Source: Imbricaverruca yamaguchii
Taxonomy: Eukaryota; Arthropoda; Thecostraca; Neoverrucidae
Direction of reading: 5' to 3'
Assembly: GCA_034440575.1 (NCBI GenBank)
Contig: JAOTOL010001569.1
Span: 446,001-510,000, forward strand
DNA length: 64,000 bases
Both the position numbers and the translations under genes were made by a program. The number at the start of each line of letters is the position of its first letter. Positions within the stretch are counted from its first letter, which is position 1. Below the pieces are notes generated by a model, which saw only the letters and a program-made list of their open reading frames with translations, did no database searches and was not told the DNA's origin. Of this stretch, positions 32,873 through 45,439 are shown one piece after another.

Positions 32873-33925
32873 CGGACATCGTGACGATCGCACTGGTGTC
32901 TGTATAGGTAATGGTCCCATTAGAAGCAACCAAAACTGCCGGACATCGTGACAATAGCACTGATGGCATAGGTAATGGTACCGTGACAAGCAACCAATAA
33001 CTGCCGGACATCGTGACAATAGCACTGATGGCATAGGTAATGGAACCGTGACAAGCAACCATAACTGCCGGACATCGTGACAACAGCACTGATGGTATAG
33101 GTAACTGTACCGTGACAAGCAACCAAAACTGCCGGACATCGTGGCAATAGCACTGATGGCATAGGTAATGGTACCGTGACAAGCAACCATAACTGCCGGA
33201 CATCGTGACAATAGCACTGATGGCATAGGTAATGGTACCGTGACAAGCAACCATAACTGCCGGACATCGTGACAATAGCACTGATGGCATAGGTAATGCC
33301 GGACATCGTAATGCTTGTACCGTGACAAGCAACCATAACTGCCGGACATCGTGACAATAGCACTGATGGCATAGGTAATGGTACCGTGACAAGCAACCAT
33401 AACTGCCGGACATCGTGACAATAGCACTGATGGCATAGGTAATGGTACCGTGACAAGCAACCGTAACTGCCGGACATCGTGACAATAGCACTGATGGCAT
33501 AGGTAATGGTACCGTGACAAGCAACCATAACTGCCGGACATCGTGACAATAGCACTGATGGTAGGTAAGGTGCCGGACATGTAATTGGTACCGTGACAAG
33601 CAACCATAACTGCCGGACATCGTGACAATAGCACTGATGGCATAGGTAATGGTACCGTGACAAGCAACCATAACTGCCGGACATCGTGACAATAGCACTG
33701 ATGGCATAGGTAATGGTACCGTGACAAGCAACCATAACTGCCGGACATCGTGACAATAGCACTGATGGCATAGGTAATGGTACCGTGACAAGCAACCATA
33801 ACTGCCGGACATCGTGACAATAGCACTGATGGCATAGGTAATGGTACCGTGACAAGCAACCATAACTGCCGGACATCGTGACAATCGCACTGGTGTCGGT
33901 ATAGGTCCCATGAGAAGCAACTCAA
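32873..33925 (-). repeat. 64-bp minisatellite array in MPC2 intron 3 (about 16 units)
   Basis: The plus-strand unit begins CATCGTGACAATAGCACTGA and runs TGGCATAGGTAATGGTACCG, TGACAAGCAACCATAACTGC, CGGA. Internal units are nearly identical. The two outermost units (about 32878-32940 and 33870-33925) share variants ATCGCACTGGTGTC, ATAGGT...CCCAT and AGAAGCAAC. Long minus-strand frames are artefacts of the array. Confidence 0.96.
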
Positions 33926-33974
33926 AGCAATGTCATTTCACTGGAAATGTGACCGACGCCGACTTCCATTCGCC

Positions 33975-35330
33975 CCGCAGCTGGCTGTGCATCTACACCT
34001 GGACGGGATGGTGCCGGTGTCATGACCTCCCTCCCCCGCCACTTCCTCCGCCAGCAGCTGGCTGTGCATCTACACCTGGAGGGGATGGTGCCGGTGTCAT
34101 GACCTCCCACCTCCCAAACTGGGGATGTCCCACCTCCTCCGCCAGCAGCTGGCTGTGCATCTACACCTGGAGGGGATGGTGCCGGTGTCATGATCCCCCT
34201 CCCACCTCCTCCGCCAGCAGCTGGCTGTGCATCTACACCTGGAGGGGATGGTGCCGGTGTCATGACCTCCCCCCACCTCCTCCGCCAGCAGCTGGTGTAT
34301 TACACCTGGAGGGATGGTGCCGGTGTCATGACCTCCCCCTCCCACCTCCTCCGCCAGCAGCTGGCTGTGCATCTACACCTGGAGGGGATGGTGCCGGTGT
34401 CATGACCTCCCCCCCCTCCCACCTCCTCCACCAGCAGCTGGCTGTGCATCTACACCTGGAGGGGATGGTGCCGGTGTCATGACCTCCCCCCCCACCTCCT
34501 CCGCCAGCAGCTGGCTGTGCATCTACACCTGGAGGGGATGGTGCCGGTGTCATGACCTCCCCCTCCCACCTCTCCGCCAGCAGCTGGCTGTGCATCTACC
34601 CTGGAGGGGATGGTGCCGGTGTCGTGACCTCCCCCCCCACCTCCTCCGCCAGCAGCTGGCTGTGCATCTACACCTGGAGGGGATGGTGCCGGTGTCATGA
34701 CCTCCCCCCCACCTCCTCCGCCAGCAGCTGGCTGTGCATCTACTCCTGGAGGGGATGGTGCCGGTGTCGTGACCCTCCCCCCACCTCCTCCGCCAGCAGC
34801 TGGCTGTGCATCTACACCTGGAGGGATGGTGCCGGTGTCGTGACCTCCCCCCACCTCCTCCGCCAGCAGCTGGCTGTGCATCTACACCTGGAGGGATGGT
34901 GCCGGTGTCATGACCTCCTCCCCCCCTCCACCCACCTCCTCCGCCAGCAGCTGGCTGTGCATCTACACCTGGAGGGGATGGTGCCGGTGTCGTGACCTCC
35001 CCCCACCTCCTCCGCCAGCAGCTGGCTGTGCATCTACACCTGGAGGGGATGGTGCCGGTGTCATGACCTCCCCCCTCCCACTTCCTCCGCCAGCAGCTGG
35101 CTGTGCATCTACACCTGGAGGGGATGGTGCCGGTGTCATGACCTCCCCCTCCCACCTCCTCCGCCAGCAGCTGGCTGTGCATCTACACCTGGAGGGGATG
35201 GTGCCGGTGTCATGACCTCCCCCCCCCCCACCTCCTCCGCCAGCAGCTGGCTGTGCATCTACACCTGGAGGGGATGGTGCCGGTGTCATGACCTCCCCCC
35301 CACCTCCTCCGCCAGAAGCTGGCTCTGCAT
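33975..35330 (-). repeat. About 75-bp minisatellite array (about 18 units) related to MPC2 exon 3 donor
   Basis: The plus-strand unit is CAGCTGGCTGTGCATCTACA, CCTGGAGGGGATGGTGCCGG, TGTCATGACCTCCCCCTCCC, ACCTCCTCCGCCAG with variable C-runs. The part TACACCTGGAGGGGATGGTG matches the complement of the MPC2 exon 3 end and donor (TGTACCTGGACCAGATGATG at 36946-36965). The flanking CAGCTGGCTGTG matches the exon-proximal copies at 36600-36950. Confidence 0.93.
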
Positions 35331-35600
35331 TAGGGTGGCCCATTTTTTACATGCCCGTTTTATATTTTCGATTTTCGGGCATCATTCACGTGCTTTCATT
35401 TCACGCTGAACACAGATGCTATTTTGTTCCAGACATTGAATTATGTGTCCACCCACCCGCCTTACGGTCATTAAGGTTCAATACGTTGTTTACTTTTCAC
35501 ACTCCCTTCCACTGGGGGTGTAATTTCTTCCTAAGCACTTATTTGATATGTCGGAACCCCCGACAGGCGTAACCACCGACAAGAGATGGCAGCCGTGGAT
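35331..35600 (+). mobile_element. Possible truncated hAT-like element end
   Basis: TAGGGTGGCCCATTTTTTAC begins abruptly after the last unit of the 75-bp array. It closely resembles the terminal repeat TAGGGTGGTCCTTATTT of the element at 59018. No partner end was found, so it is a solo or truncated end. Confidence 0.45.
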
Positions 35601-36590
35601 GTGAAGCATGATGGCAGTTGAAGATATGTTGCGATTTCAGGATTGGACACAGAGGACAATGGGGAATGTATCCCACATCAAAAGTGGCGCCCCTCTCGCC
35701 GGGAAAGGTGCCCCTTCAAGGAGGTTCGACTGAACCCCGCCGCTCAAAAAACGTTTCCTGGAAGGAAATGCGGTCCCTCAATAAAAACTCCTGGATCCGC
35801 TCGTGCGTCATTTTGAATATGTAATAATGATGTGTAATCTTCACCGAGTATATGTGCAATCCATATGCTACAGCGTGTACTCTCCGTAACGCCGATTCTC
35901 GATACTCCAATATGAAAGTAGGACGGGGAGGGTGGGAGAAAAGTAAGGAGGGAGGGTGAAGGTGAGGACGGGTGGAAAGGAGATGGTGTTAGGTGGAAAG
36001 GAGATGGTGTTAGGAGAATAACAGAGATATCAATGGTTGGATTGGAATACGCTCTAAATCAAAAGTCAGAATTTGTATTGACTCACTCACAACACCGAGT
36101 AACTGCAAATACGTGAATAATGGTAAATAACTATTACTTGCTGTTGCATTCTCTCTAAATTTCCCACAAGTCGTCACCCATGACAGCAAATTCACTCATC
36201 TTCCAACACAGAATCTCTACCTGCGTCATTATCTGATCCCTGTGTCACCGTAAACTCGGTCGACCATTGCCGAATGCTGTGAACTGGGGAGCGACCGTTC
36301 TGCCACCTATGAGCCAGCATATGAACTACCGACCAAGCAGCTTCATACAGGAGTCTTGTAGCCAAACGACGAGGCTGATAGGCACCAGAAGCAGTACATT
36401 TGGTTGGTGCATTGCAACACCAATGCACCCACAAATCAGATAAGTATTTAGGAAGGAACGCTGCCCTTGATGGACGCGATAGTGTGAAAAGTACCAAATT
36501 TCGCAAAACTTGATAACTTTAAGGTGGATTGGCAGGCAAATAATTTTGTATGGGGGGGGGGGGGACAAAAAGTGCCATATTTGAACTGTG
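35601..36590. other. MPC2 intron 3 sequence without recognised gene
   Basis: A short duplication of GGTGGAAAGGAGATGGTGTT lies at about 35970-36012. A run of about 12 G lies near 36551. No exon was recognised. Confidence 0.4.
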
Positions 36591-36599
36591 CATGAAATA

Positions 36600-36950
<351 letters not shown>

Positions 36951-37051
36951 CTGGACCAGATGATGCCGGTGGCCGCCAGGGCTCCTGCCTGGCCAACGCT
37001 CAGCTTCTCAACAGGTCGGTAGAAGTCCCCCAGGCCGGCGATAACCAGACA
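36951..37051 (-). CDS. MPC2: MPC2 exon 3
   Basis: The exon translates as [20 protein letters not shown] then [13 protein letters not shown] plus AG. It matches the MPC2 segment KWGLVxAGLxDxxRPxEKLSxxQxxALxATGxIWSRYS, the second helix and following loop. The acceptor is TGCCCCACAG above 37051. The donor is TGGTCCAG|GTACAT below 36951. It enters in phase 0 and leaves two bases. The donor and last codons are repeated in tandem further into the intron. Confidence 0.94.
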
Positions 37052-37157
37052 CTGTGGGGCACAGGCACATGTTAGTGATAAGTTAGCATGAGTTAGCTAC
37101 TCAAGCTGTGGGGGGGGCGACCAGAGGTGACCACTCAGCGCTCATGACCATGCACAT

Positions 37158-38189
37158 TAGGGTGTGACGTACTCGTGATTTTTGTCACCGGGACAAAATG
37201 CGAGGGTGGGGTTTTACGGGGGCGATGATAAAAAATCGATGTGGAGCACAAAAAAAAGATTTAAAGGCGACTTGGAGCTCGCCCTCACGTCCGGAAGGTT
37301 CCCCCATTCACTTACTATGGCACACTGGCGCCATCTATGTACGTGTTTTTGTATCACAGCTTGTAGCGGACGTACAAAGATTAGACAAGGACCATCGTAT
37401 TGCTCATGCTGAGAGCTTTCCATTGATATCCATTTTTATGACCTGGGGTCACTAGGTCGCCGTCGAAGGTCAGGTTACATATCTCACTCAACACCGGGAT
37501 GAGTTATTCAGAGACCATAAGCATGTATCGCAGAACTAAGTCACTGAACACTGTTCACTTGGTCTCATTGCGATGTTGTGTACTCATAGGGGGTACAGTG
37601 AGGAATATTTAACCACTCTGACCTGCAAAAGGTAAAAGGTCAGATACCCAAGGTAGTGGAGAATTACCACCTACTTACCCAGCCGAGATGTAATTCTCCA
37701 CTACCTTGGGTATCTGACCTTTTACCTTTTGCAGGTCAGAGTGGTTAAATATTCCTCACTGTACCCCTTAAGAGTCCACAGCATCGCAATGAGATCAAGT
37801 GAACAGTGTCCAGTGACTTAGTTCTGCAAAACATGTTTTTGGTCTCTGAATGGCCTGTTCCGGTGTTGAGTGAGATATGTGACCTGACCTTCGACGGCGA
37901 CCTAGTCACCCATATCAGAAAAAGTAGTATCAATCGAAAGCTCTCATCATTAGCAATACGATGGTTTTTTGTCTCGTCTTTGTACGCCAGCTAGAAGCTG
38001 AGATCCCTAAAACACGTGCATAGATGGCGCTAGTGTGCCATAGTAAGTGAATGGGGAACCTTCCAGGCGTGACGGCAAGCTCCAAGTCGCTTTAAAATCG
38101 TTTCTTTTAGTGCTAAATATCATTTTATATCATCGCCCCCGTAAAACCCCATCCTGGCATTTTGTATCTGGAATCGACGACACACCCTA
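37158..38189. mobile_element. Fold-back hAT-like MITE, 1,032 bp, with 8-bp target duplication
   Basis: The two halves are inverted copies of each other over about 500 bp per arm. Around the centre (about 37678), at least 64 bp at 37602-37667 and 37690-37754 pair almost perfectly. The ends read TAGGGTGTGACGT on the left and, inverted, TAGGGTGTGTCGT on the right. The flanks carry a perfect 8-bp duplication, ATGCACAT (37150-37157 and 38190-38197), the length used by hAT elements. There is no transposase, so it is non-autonomous. It lies in MPC2 intron 2, so the pre-mRNA would contain a very long hairpin. Confidence 0.93.
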
Positions 38190-38589
38190 ATGCACATGTG
38201 GCTTCGGTTAAACATCGACCAAACCGATTTCGAATGCTCGCAGTCCTTTTCATGTAACTATCAGAACTGATAGTCTCTCAACTTTGAGGGATGAGGTTTA
38301 TAAAAACACTAATATATTTTAACATTAACATTCCATAAAAATGTATTCTCGATGCTCAGCAAGGATGGAATGACTGCACGAGAGCAAAGGAAGCTTTTAA
38401 TCTGAAGCATAGCATGCTATATAATCGTATAGACAAACAAACGTCACCTTCAGTCAGGGTAAAATATAACTATACAGAATAAACACCTATACCCACATCT
38501 CTTACAATCCATACATTATCCAACATATGCTGAGTGCTCGTCCAAAAATAGATCGGGGTTGTCCCAAACAAACAAATGTTGAGTGAGTT

Positions 38590-39115
38590 GAGCTCTTACA
38601 CACGTGTTGAGAAAAGGGTTAAATAATGGTTTTTCGTTATGTGTGAGATGTCGAAACGAGCACAATAGGTTGCCGAAATATGCCATGGAATTAGTGTCAA
38701 TTAAAATGCTTTTGATGTCTTTCAGACTCAAATTTGAGCCAATGGAGTAGGTACTTATGACTGTACATTTTCATTTGCTTTGAAATTCATAAGTTGGGAA
38801 GAGCTATACTCGTGACAGGGATAAAATTGCCCATACTATATACCGGTACGTGTGCCATATCACATTTATTTGTTACATAGTTAATCATAGTTGATACATA
38901 GTTAATCCTGCTACCCGAAATTACGCTGCGAAATGTGCATGCATCACCATTCCTTATCAAGAGCATTAATATCATACTTATAAAGGAGATACTGTTAGAA
39001 AGGAGACACGAAGGCTTCATAAGCATGCATGAAGGAACAGGATGTCGATACTTATATTGGAGAAGGATGTGGATCGATTGTTCAGAAGGTGGTATTTTCC
39101 GCCACATTTCACGAA
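38590..39115 (-). repeat. Interspersed repeat, inverted copy of 56765-57240
   Basis: The minus strand contains GAAAATACCACCTTCTGA, ATGCATGCTTATGAAG, TTCCATGG and CTCGTTTCGACATCTCACAC in the same order as 56765-57240. Part of it stays open in one frame in both copies (KDIK, then LIDTNSM, LLCSFRHLT, NEKPLF), hinting at an ancestral coding region. The family is not recognised. Confidence 0.8.
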
Positions 39116-39530
39116 CATTTTCTCACTGGCTGAGGAGCTGAACACACAGCCCTCAACTCTTCAACCCAGCATCTCAACACATACATGTTGAGGGGGACGA
39201 TATTTTTTGATATATTTGTATTAACAGAGTCTTGCACACAATGAAATGTACGTGGAAAACGACCAGGGACTCGCTTTGACCTACTGTAGACAGTTTTGAC
39301 TTCCTGGATTGACTTCCATCCGACTGCACAATGCACAACTGCAGCATCTGTTACTTTTACACGATGCCGGATTCATGGCATCTGTGCCATGACAGTCTTG
39401 CCAGGAGATGTGTACGTCTGATAATATAATATCAAGTCCACATTTTTTTCTGAAACCATTTCTGTCATTTAGCTCTTCTTTAGGAGTTGGTTAAACTCAT
39501 ACATCACGATCTTGATTCCATTCCACTTAC

Positions 39531-39571
39531 CCACTTGAAACCAGGAGCCCAGAAAAAGACAGTTTTGGGAC
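39531..39571 (-). CDS. MPC2: MPC2 exon 2 (41 bp)
   Basis: This small exon completes the split Gly codon of exon 1 and encodes PKTVFFWAPGFKW, the signature HPAGPKTVFFWAP-x-x-KW of the carrier's first amphipathic and transmembrane segment. The acceptor is CTTTTTCAG. The donor is a perfect GTAAGT immediately after AAGTGG. At 41 bp it is easily missed by gene finders, but the phase (two bases then 13 codons) fits both neighbours exactly. Confidence 0.93.
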
Positions 39572-39844
39572 CTGAAAAAGGAGAACAGTGACACTCATCG
39601 TTGACGCGCCCGCATTTATACTATTCAGCATAAAGCAGCTCCATCTTAATAAATAGTGTTAGGTTTAGAATGGAAATAATTAAGTAGCTTACAAAGATAC
39701 GTATTGGAAATTGCACATCACGTGTGTTTTCCACTGCAGCCAGATGGCCCCTGGATTATTTGTGGGGAGATTGAAAGATGTGTTACTCAATGTAACCTGC
39801 CCCTGGAAGAAGAACCCTAGTTTCTTTTGCGACGCACTCGACTG

Positions 39845-39990
39845 CTAGGTCACACAGCACCGCCAAACTACCACGCCGATCGGTCACGGGCAGACTTGGT
39901 GATCCTGCCAGTTGTGGAATTAAAATCCACGATCTTACGATAGAGGGTCGAACGGCCCACCATCTGAATTATCGAGAGCCCCTGCACCCA
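39845..39990 (-). mobile_element. Degenerate tRNA-derived SINE
   Basis: ACCACGCCGATCGGTCACGG matches the conserved body of the SINE at 16216 (TCACGCCGATTGGTCACGG). A diverged B-box region follows (GGTCGAACGG, inverted). Old copy within MPC2 intron 1. Confidence 0.6.
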
Positions 39991-40991
39991 TCCCCGAAAT
40001 ACCAGATTAACACACACACTACATATACACGTAACCATGATGCACTTAGCAGGGGCACAGAGGTTATCTGTCGCCCACACTCCCACGGCATTTAACACTG
40101 CACAGATACTGCATACTAGGTAGGACAATTAAGATTGCTGCACACTTCTGTGTCGTCAATACACGTCCTTCGCTGGCACTAGCTGTAATTACCAATAGTG
40201 CAACAGGAATGGTAACAATTCCAATTTCATTCATGGTACCCACAGGTGGGACATGGGACGTGCCCTCCCCAAAAAAGTATGCATAGGGCATCACAAGGAA
40301 AGAATTCACCAAAAACGACCAGGTTCGTCATATTCAAAGTCCGCCGCGGTTCTGATCACAGTACCCATTTATTGAACACCATTATGTTATGGTATGCAGT
40401 CCGACGAACATTTCTTCACACGAATGTGTCTTGTACTACCAGGAACTAATTTAGGAGCTGATCAGAATGGACATGGTTTCTCGGATCAATCTCTACATGC
40501 ACAATCTCCTGGTTGGGAGGGGGGGTCTTCATCCACAATCTCTGGGTTGGGGAGGGGAGGGTCTCCATCCTCAATATTTGGGTTCAGGAAAGGAGAACAG
40601 AAAGTATTCTGTACTGCTCCATCCCCACCCCTCTCTGCTGATATGCTTATTTACATACATAAATTGAATGCATATATGATATTCATTCTGGCACGATAGC
40701 ATTCCAGAAGATGGTAAAACGATTTACGTATATCCATTGTGAATCACTGAGCAATCATGAAAACACTTGATGCTGATCAGTGTCATAGCCAGTATTTTCT
40801 GAAAGGGGAGGGGCGACGAAAAAGAATGGGAGGAAACAGTCAGCTTTCATGATGCAAAGGGAGTGGAAAATTTCTGGTATTGAGTGGCAAAAATCTTAAA
40901 ATTTGTTTTTAACTAATATATTTTTGGTTGCTAAGGATGAGCCAGACACCTATTGACTGTGCCATTAGTGCTGACCTCTGATGCTACATAC
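39991..40991. other. MPC2 intron 1 sequence without recognised gene
   Basis: Two related blocks containing CTCCTGGTTGGGAGG and CTCTGGGTTGGGGAGG lie at 40505-40560. Nothing else was recognised. Confidence 0.4.
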
Positions 40992-41082
40992 CTGCTGGGT
41001 GTTCCCAGACGGGTCGAAGCTTCGCAGGGACGAACCTGTCAGCAGCCCCCATGGCAGTTCGGTATATTGCCGAAAACGCCAT
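40992..41082 (-). CDS. MPC2: MPC2 first coding exon; mitochondrial pyruvate carrier 2
   Basis: The ATG at 41082-41080 opens MAFSAIYRTAMGAADRFVPA, KLRPVWEHPA and one base of Gly, then donor AG|GTATGT. The motif DR-VP-KLRPxWEHPAG is the conserved MPC2 N-terminus. Together the four exons (91+41+101+100 bp) make one uninterrupted frame of 110 residues plus stop. MPC2 forms a heterodimer with MPC1 in the inner mitochondrial membrane and imports pyruvate into the matrix. The upstream Met gives the best match, and Met11 is an alternative. The promoter was not identified. The gene runs opposite to its neighbours SYAP1 and brainiac. Confidence 0.93.
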
Positions 41083-41436
41083 CCCTGGATCACAGTCACA
41101 GATCACTGGAACACTACTGGAAGGCATTAAATCACAGTGTGTCAGTTCAATGGCAGAAATTCACCTACTACAGATAGGCACCTCTTCCCATACTTGAGGA
41201 ACTAACTCCCATCAATTTTAAGCCTGATGTATCAAGTATGTGACATGCCTGTCATTAAATTACATTAAAGCATGGATGTGATCAAAACTATAAAGTTCTG
41301 CAGCCTTCACACATGTTGTACATCAAACATAGTGTAAAAACGTTGGTAGGTAACAAGACTGGAACATGACACTTTGCAAAAAGGATCATCCCTAAAAAAT
41401 TGTACCAAATCAAAGGATGGTACTGATCAGGGATTA

Positions 41437-41613
41437 TTTGTTTATTGGGTGGTTCATGACACACTTTATGCACATTCACAGCTAATGGTGCCGCCCACAC
41501 TGTTTCGCAGGTGGGTTGCAAGATTGGGAAATGTCCTGAGTGGCGCAGGTGTCGAACCCAGGACCTTTGGCACCCATAGCCTGACACCTTAACCACTTGA
41601 CCATCCCCACCCC
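41437..41613 (-). mobile_element. tRNA-derived SINE, second family (copy 2), with target duplication
   Basis: Same family as 21730-21918. On the minus strand it reads GGGGATGGTCAAGTGGTTAA (A box) and TGGGTTCGACACCTG (B box), and it ends GTCATGAACCACCCAATAAAC. It is flanked by 15-bp duplications, ACTGATCAGGGATTA (41422-41436) and ACTGATCAGGAATTA (41614-41628), with one mismatch. Confidence 0.92.
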
Positions 41614-41639
41614 ACTGATCAGGAATTATGTTTCACAAA

Positions 41640-44540
41640 CAAAGCACCATATGGCATAACATATTGAGAAGCAAATACACAAAGAACGAGATCACCCAGT
41701 GCAAATGTGATAGACAATATGGTCTGTAACAGGCAGCAGGACTGCAAGAAAATATATATAAAAAAGCAAACCTAACCTTGGCAAAGTTACTCAACCTAGT
41801 TCAGTCCACCATGGCCAAACTGTATTGGTCTACTTTGCAAAATACAGCTATTACTGACACCTAGGGCCAGTGTTGGAAAAACAGATGCTTGTTGGTGTCA
41901 TGCATACCAAAACATTATGAACTCCAGGATTGTGACTATACTAAATGAAATATTTTGTACTCCAGAAGGGAAAATGAAGAACAACATTGTTTGGTCAAGA
42001 TGTCGAACTGGTCTAAACTGCTGAAATTGATTATGTAGCACAAAGATAAAGATGAGTTTTGTTCAGAATGTCATAACTGCTAAATTCTGAACTGTTCTTG
42101 GTGCAGCTGAACTTCATAAAAAAGCAAATACTTTTTTGTGAATGGCAATGTTCTACATGAACATTTACACAACATAGAAGTGTGTTATCACAAGCTGTGC
42201 ATCAACCATCATTGTTGACCACCAACAACCTTAGTGAAAAACAAATCACATACATCATTACATAGTTTGTCATCAACAAACAATGTATGTTTGATTTGGT
42301 AGATTTGTTAGCTCATGATGTTAATGAAATGTCACTTTTACAAGTATCAACACAAACTGTGCTTCCACACATAATTTGGTGTTAATACATGGCTGGTCAT
42401 TTTAGCAAAATTGCCTTCTGATGTTTCTCTGTTCCAAGTCTCATACACTGATGTCCTGTGTCTTATATTGCAGAAATACATATTCAAAATTCACTACTTT
42501 TTATGCTACATTATCTAACTGAAAGCCCCCTTTTAGTGCTATTTCACCGACGACCTGGGGTTAAACATTTACACAGAAAATAAGTGATCCTGTCATCTTA
42601 GTCACATTCATCAACATTGTTTTGGAATGTTACATTCCAAAATGCATAGAACACCTTAAGGCACGAATTGGCCTACTAGATCATACTAGATACTAGATCG
42701 GTGGTAAAACACCATGAAACAACATAAAACACCGGCAAGTAAAGCTCCGATATTTCATTTCTTGGAGAATACAAGCATATGGACGCTGTCCAATGTAGAC
42801 TTAGCATGGCATACACTTACGAAGTACGGTGCCTAGGTTGGTACGTAAGTACCTACCTACCTACCTGCCTATGTTGGTAATCTTCTTTGCCCTGTTTCAC
42901 GGTTCAATGTCCTGAAACTGGCGCACATGTTGCATGAAAACAAACCAGGTTGTTACAAGATTAGCTCTGACGCTACCAATAATTCTCGAAGATGCACATG
43001 TTGCTTTATGATTGCATAAAATCATTTTCGGTTCACTTCTATTGGATTACGCTATATTAGATAAAATCAGGAGGAATGGGACAAGAGACAGGTCATACGT
43101 GAGGCAGGAGACAGAGGACAGGGGACGGAGGAAGGGACAGGGGAGATATTGGAAATGTGAACGGAACGTGAGGCGGCGGAAGAGGCAGTGATAGGAGAGT
43201 TGGGACAGTCGTGCGTAGCACATTTATGTGGTCTTTAATGAAAGTTAATTGTACTTGCGTGCATCATAAATAGGGAAATTGTTTTTTTAAAAAATATACG
43301 AAGTTGTACCACTTTCAGTCATGTGGACGTCAGAGTTTGTCTTTTACCAACCTATTTTGTTTACACGAAAAATTGAACCTTGAAGCAGCGGGATACAGTT
43401 CTGGGAAGACTACCGCGCATTGATTACCGCTGTTTTGTTGCGGTTTGTTTCGTGCCGATTACCTATAGAAAGCTCGTTGCCGTAGCCGGTTCAGTTTAAT
43501 TTCAACTCGTGAAGGTGGATTAAGAGGGGGTAAATATATTGGAGAATATCTATATTTCAATTCGGTAGCATTGCACTTTAAAGTTTACACAAAACAAGTT
43601 AGAAATGCACACATTCTACTTCCACGAAACCATGACGAACGAAATGGTTACGTTTGGTTAAGTTAAGTTAGGCTGTTTTTAACTTTTAAACATTTTTTGT
43701 TTATTGCAGAGTCCGCATTTGCATAGGAATTAAGCAGTCACAGCATAACCACATTCATGAACATTGAGAAAGGATTTGAATGTGATTTGAATGCATTTGA
43801 TATTCATTTCTTCGGGAAATGATAACTTTTCTGAGGTATCTGTGGTTATACCAGTATATGTCGCCTCTGTTATACCTACACCATGCCTATTGTGCATAGT
43901 CCTGCAAGCCAAGTACCATGTGTAGGTGTGTGCAACCTTGGCAGCTATGCACAGTGCATGTGGTGTGTAGCTTCTGCAGCTATGCACCACACATGATTAC
44001 TGAGTATACACCAGGGTTGGTATTAAGGCACTTCTTAAGATATTTCATCTCTTAAAACATTTTTGCACTCAGGATTCATACTTGATAGAATGGGCTCCAC
44101 ATGTACTCTGACACAAACATGCAGAAGGAACAAAAATACCACTAAAAAGCTAATACGAGATTGAATAAAACATCTCCAGACATGCTATTCTACTTATGAT
44201 TACCAAATAAACTAGCCACTTTTCATACCATCAAGCACACAGACAACACCCAAACACACACCACACCACATCACAATGAGAGGAAATGCCAACAGCAATG
44301 CACCAAACCTTGCACCTGCACACTGAACAGTGGCCTCTGGTCACTACAAATTCTGCAGATGCATCTCCAGAAACCTGCTTTTGAGCCACCCTATAGTGGA
44401 AAATCTGACCATTTTAAGAGACAACTTCTGGAGTCCTCGAGGCTGCCGATCAAAATTTGCTTTGTTAGCATTTTCTGTTATGAAAACTGTCTTTAAACCA
44501 ATCAATGCAAGGTATTTTTTAATGAAATCATAGCCATAAA
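41640..44540. other. AT-rich gene-poor stretch
   Basis: Low-GC sequence without recognisable exons on either strand. A CCTA/TAGG-rich patch lies at 42838-42870. A higher-GC, purine-rich patch is at 43075-43200. The MPC2 promoter may lie somewhere above 41100, but no motif identifies it. Confidence 0.4.
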
Positions 44541-44549
44541 CAACTTTGA

Positions 44550-45030
44550 ACATGTGTTTAACAGTGACATACCACAACCACAAGACCTTGACTGATCCCT
44601 TGCCTTCTGACTGTCACATGGGAGGTGTTGGTGTCTGGTCTGTATCCCACAGGCAATAGGCTGCATGTGTGGGTAGGTGTGCATTCTGAGCTGAGGGTGA
44701 AGCGTGGATTATTCGTGTTTGTTTTTCATTTGGCTAGCCTTGTACTGAGACGAACAGTGAAAGGAAAGCACATTGCTCCTGTGAGTTACCAGAGACAAAG
44801 CTGAGCTGATCATCACAACTCCCTGTCTTGCAGTGCAGTCCATTGTTCACTTCGTTTCTATGCTTTGATGTGACCAAAAATTATGATGTGTATTACTTAT
44901 GCATATTATGTAGGTACTGACTAGGTACATGTGATTTTCCTGTCGGTTACCGGCAAATAGATTCCATTCATGAAAAATGATATGTCCATGAAAATTTACT
45001 CCAGAAGAAATCTGTTTGCACTCTGACTCC
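44550..45030 (-). repeat. Interspersed repeat, inverted copy of 55620-56110
   Basis: The minus strand shows TTCTTCTGGAGTAAATTTTC, AGTACCTACATAATATG and TTTTTGGTCACATC. It later shows GGATCAGTCAAGGTCTTGTG, in the same order as 55660-56090. With the pairs 29377/56111 and 38590/56765 this points to one larger element, best preserved at 55.6-57.2 kb. Confidence 0.78.
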
Positions 45031-45233
45031 AAACCCTGAAAGTAAGTTTACACCATGGTATACACACTATGCAAAATATGTGTGAGTGTTTTTAATGATA
45101 GTAGATATCCTGGAATAGGTTGAGACATAAGAGATGGAAGTAGATATGTCCCATGATCTTCCATCACATTCTGTTGATGTGTGATGAATAGCATGCTATA
45201 CAGGAATATTTCTAGTCTTCAAAATCTGCTGTT

Positions 45234-45290
45234 ATGGGTGAAAATGATCAATCCTGAGCAAAGCACCCTAAAGCCCAAATAACAAGGAAA
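45234..45290 (+). mobile_element. Short SINE/LINE 3'-end insertion
   Basis: The 57-bp insert ends GCACCCTAAAGCCCAAATAA plus CAAGGAAA. It is flanked by a perfect 14-bp duplication, CAAAATCTGCTGTT, at 45220-45233 and 45291-45304. The 5' part is diverged from the hairpin core, but the 3' part belongs to the family. Confidence 0.75.
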
Positions 45291-45439
45291 CAAAATCTGC
45301 TGTTCCAGGACACAGCCTGAGGGATGCCAATACAGTTTGGCCCTTTTGGCTAATTGTGGGGAGTACAGAATGTAGCAGAGTTGCAGCAATGAATTATAAT
45401 GAGGCCACTTGTTTACAGTGGTGCATTATTCACAAAAGT

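Noticed and set aside
32720..33925. Minus-strand frames of 318-401 codons (CHDVRQLWLLVTV repeats) joined to MPC2 exon 4
   Set aside because: The array is intronic. A good acceptor directly before 32819 and the phase match to exon 3 show that MPC2 does not read through it.
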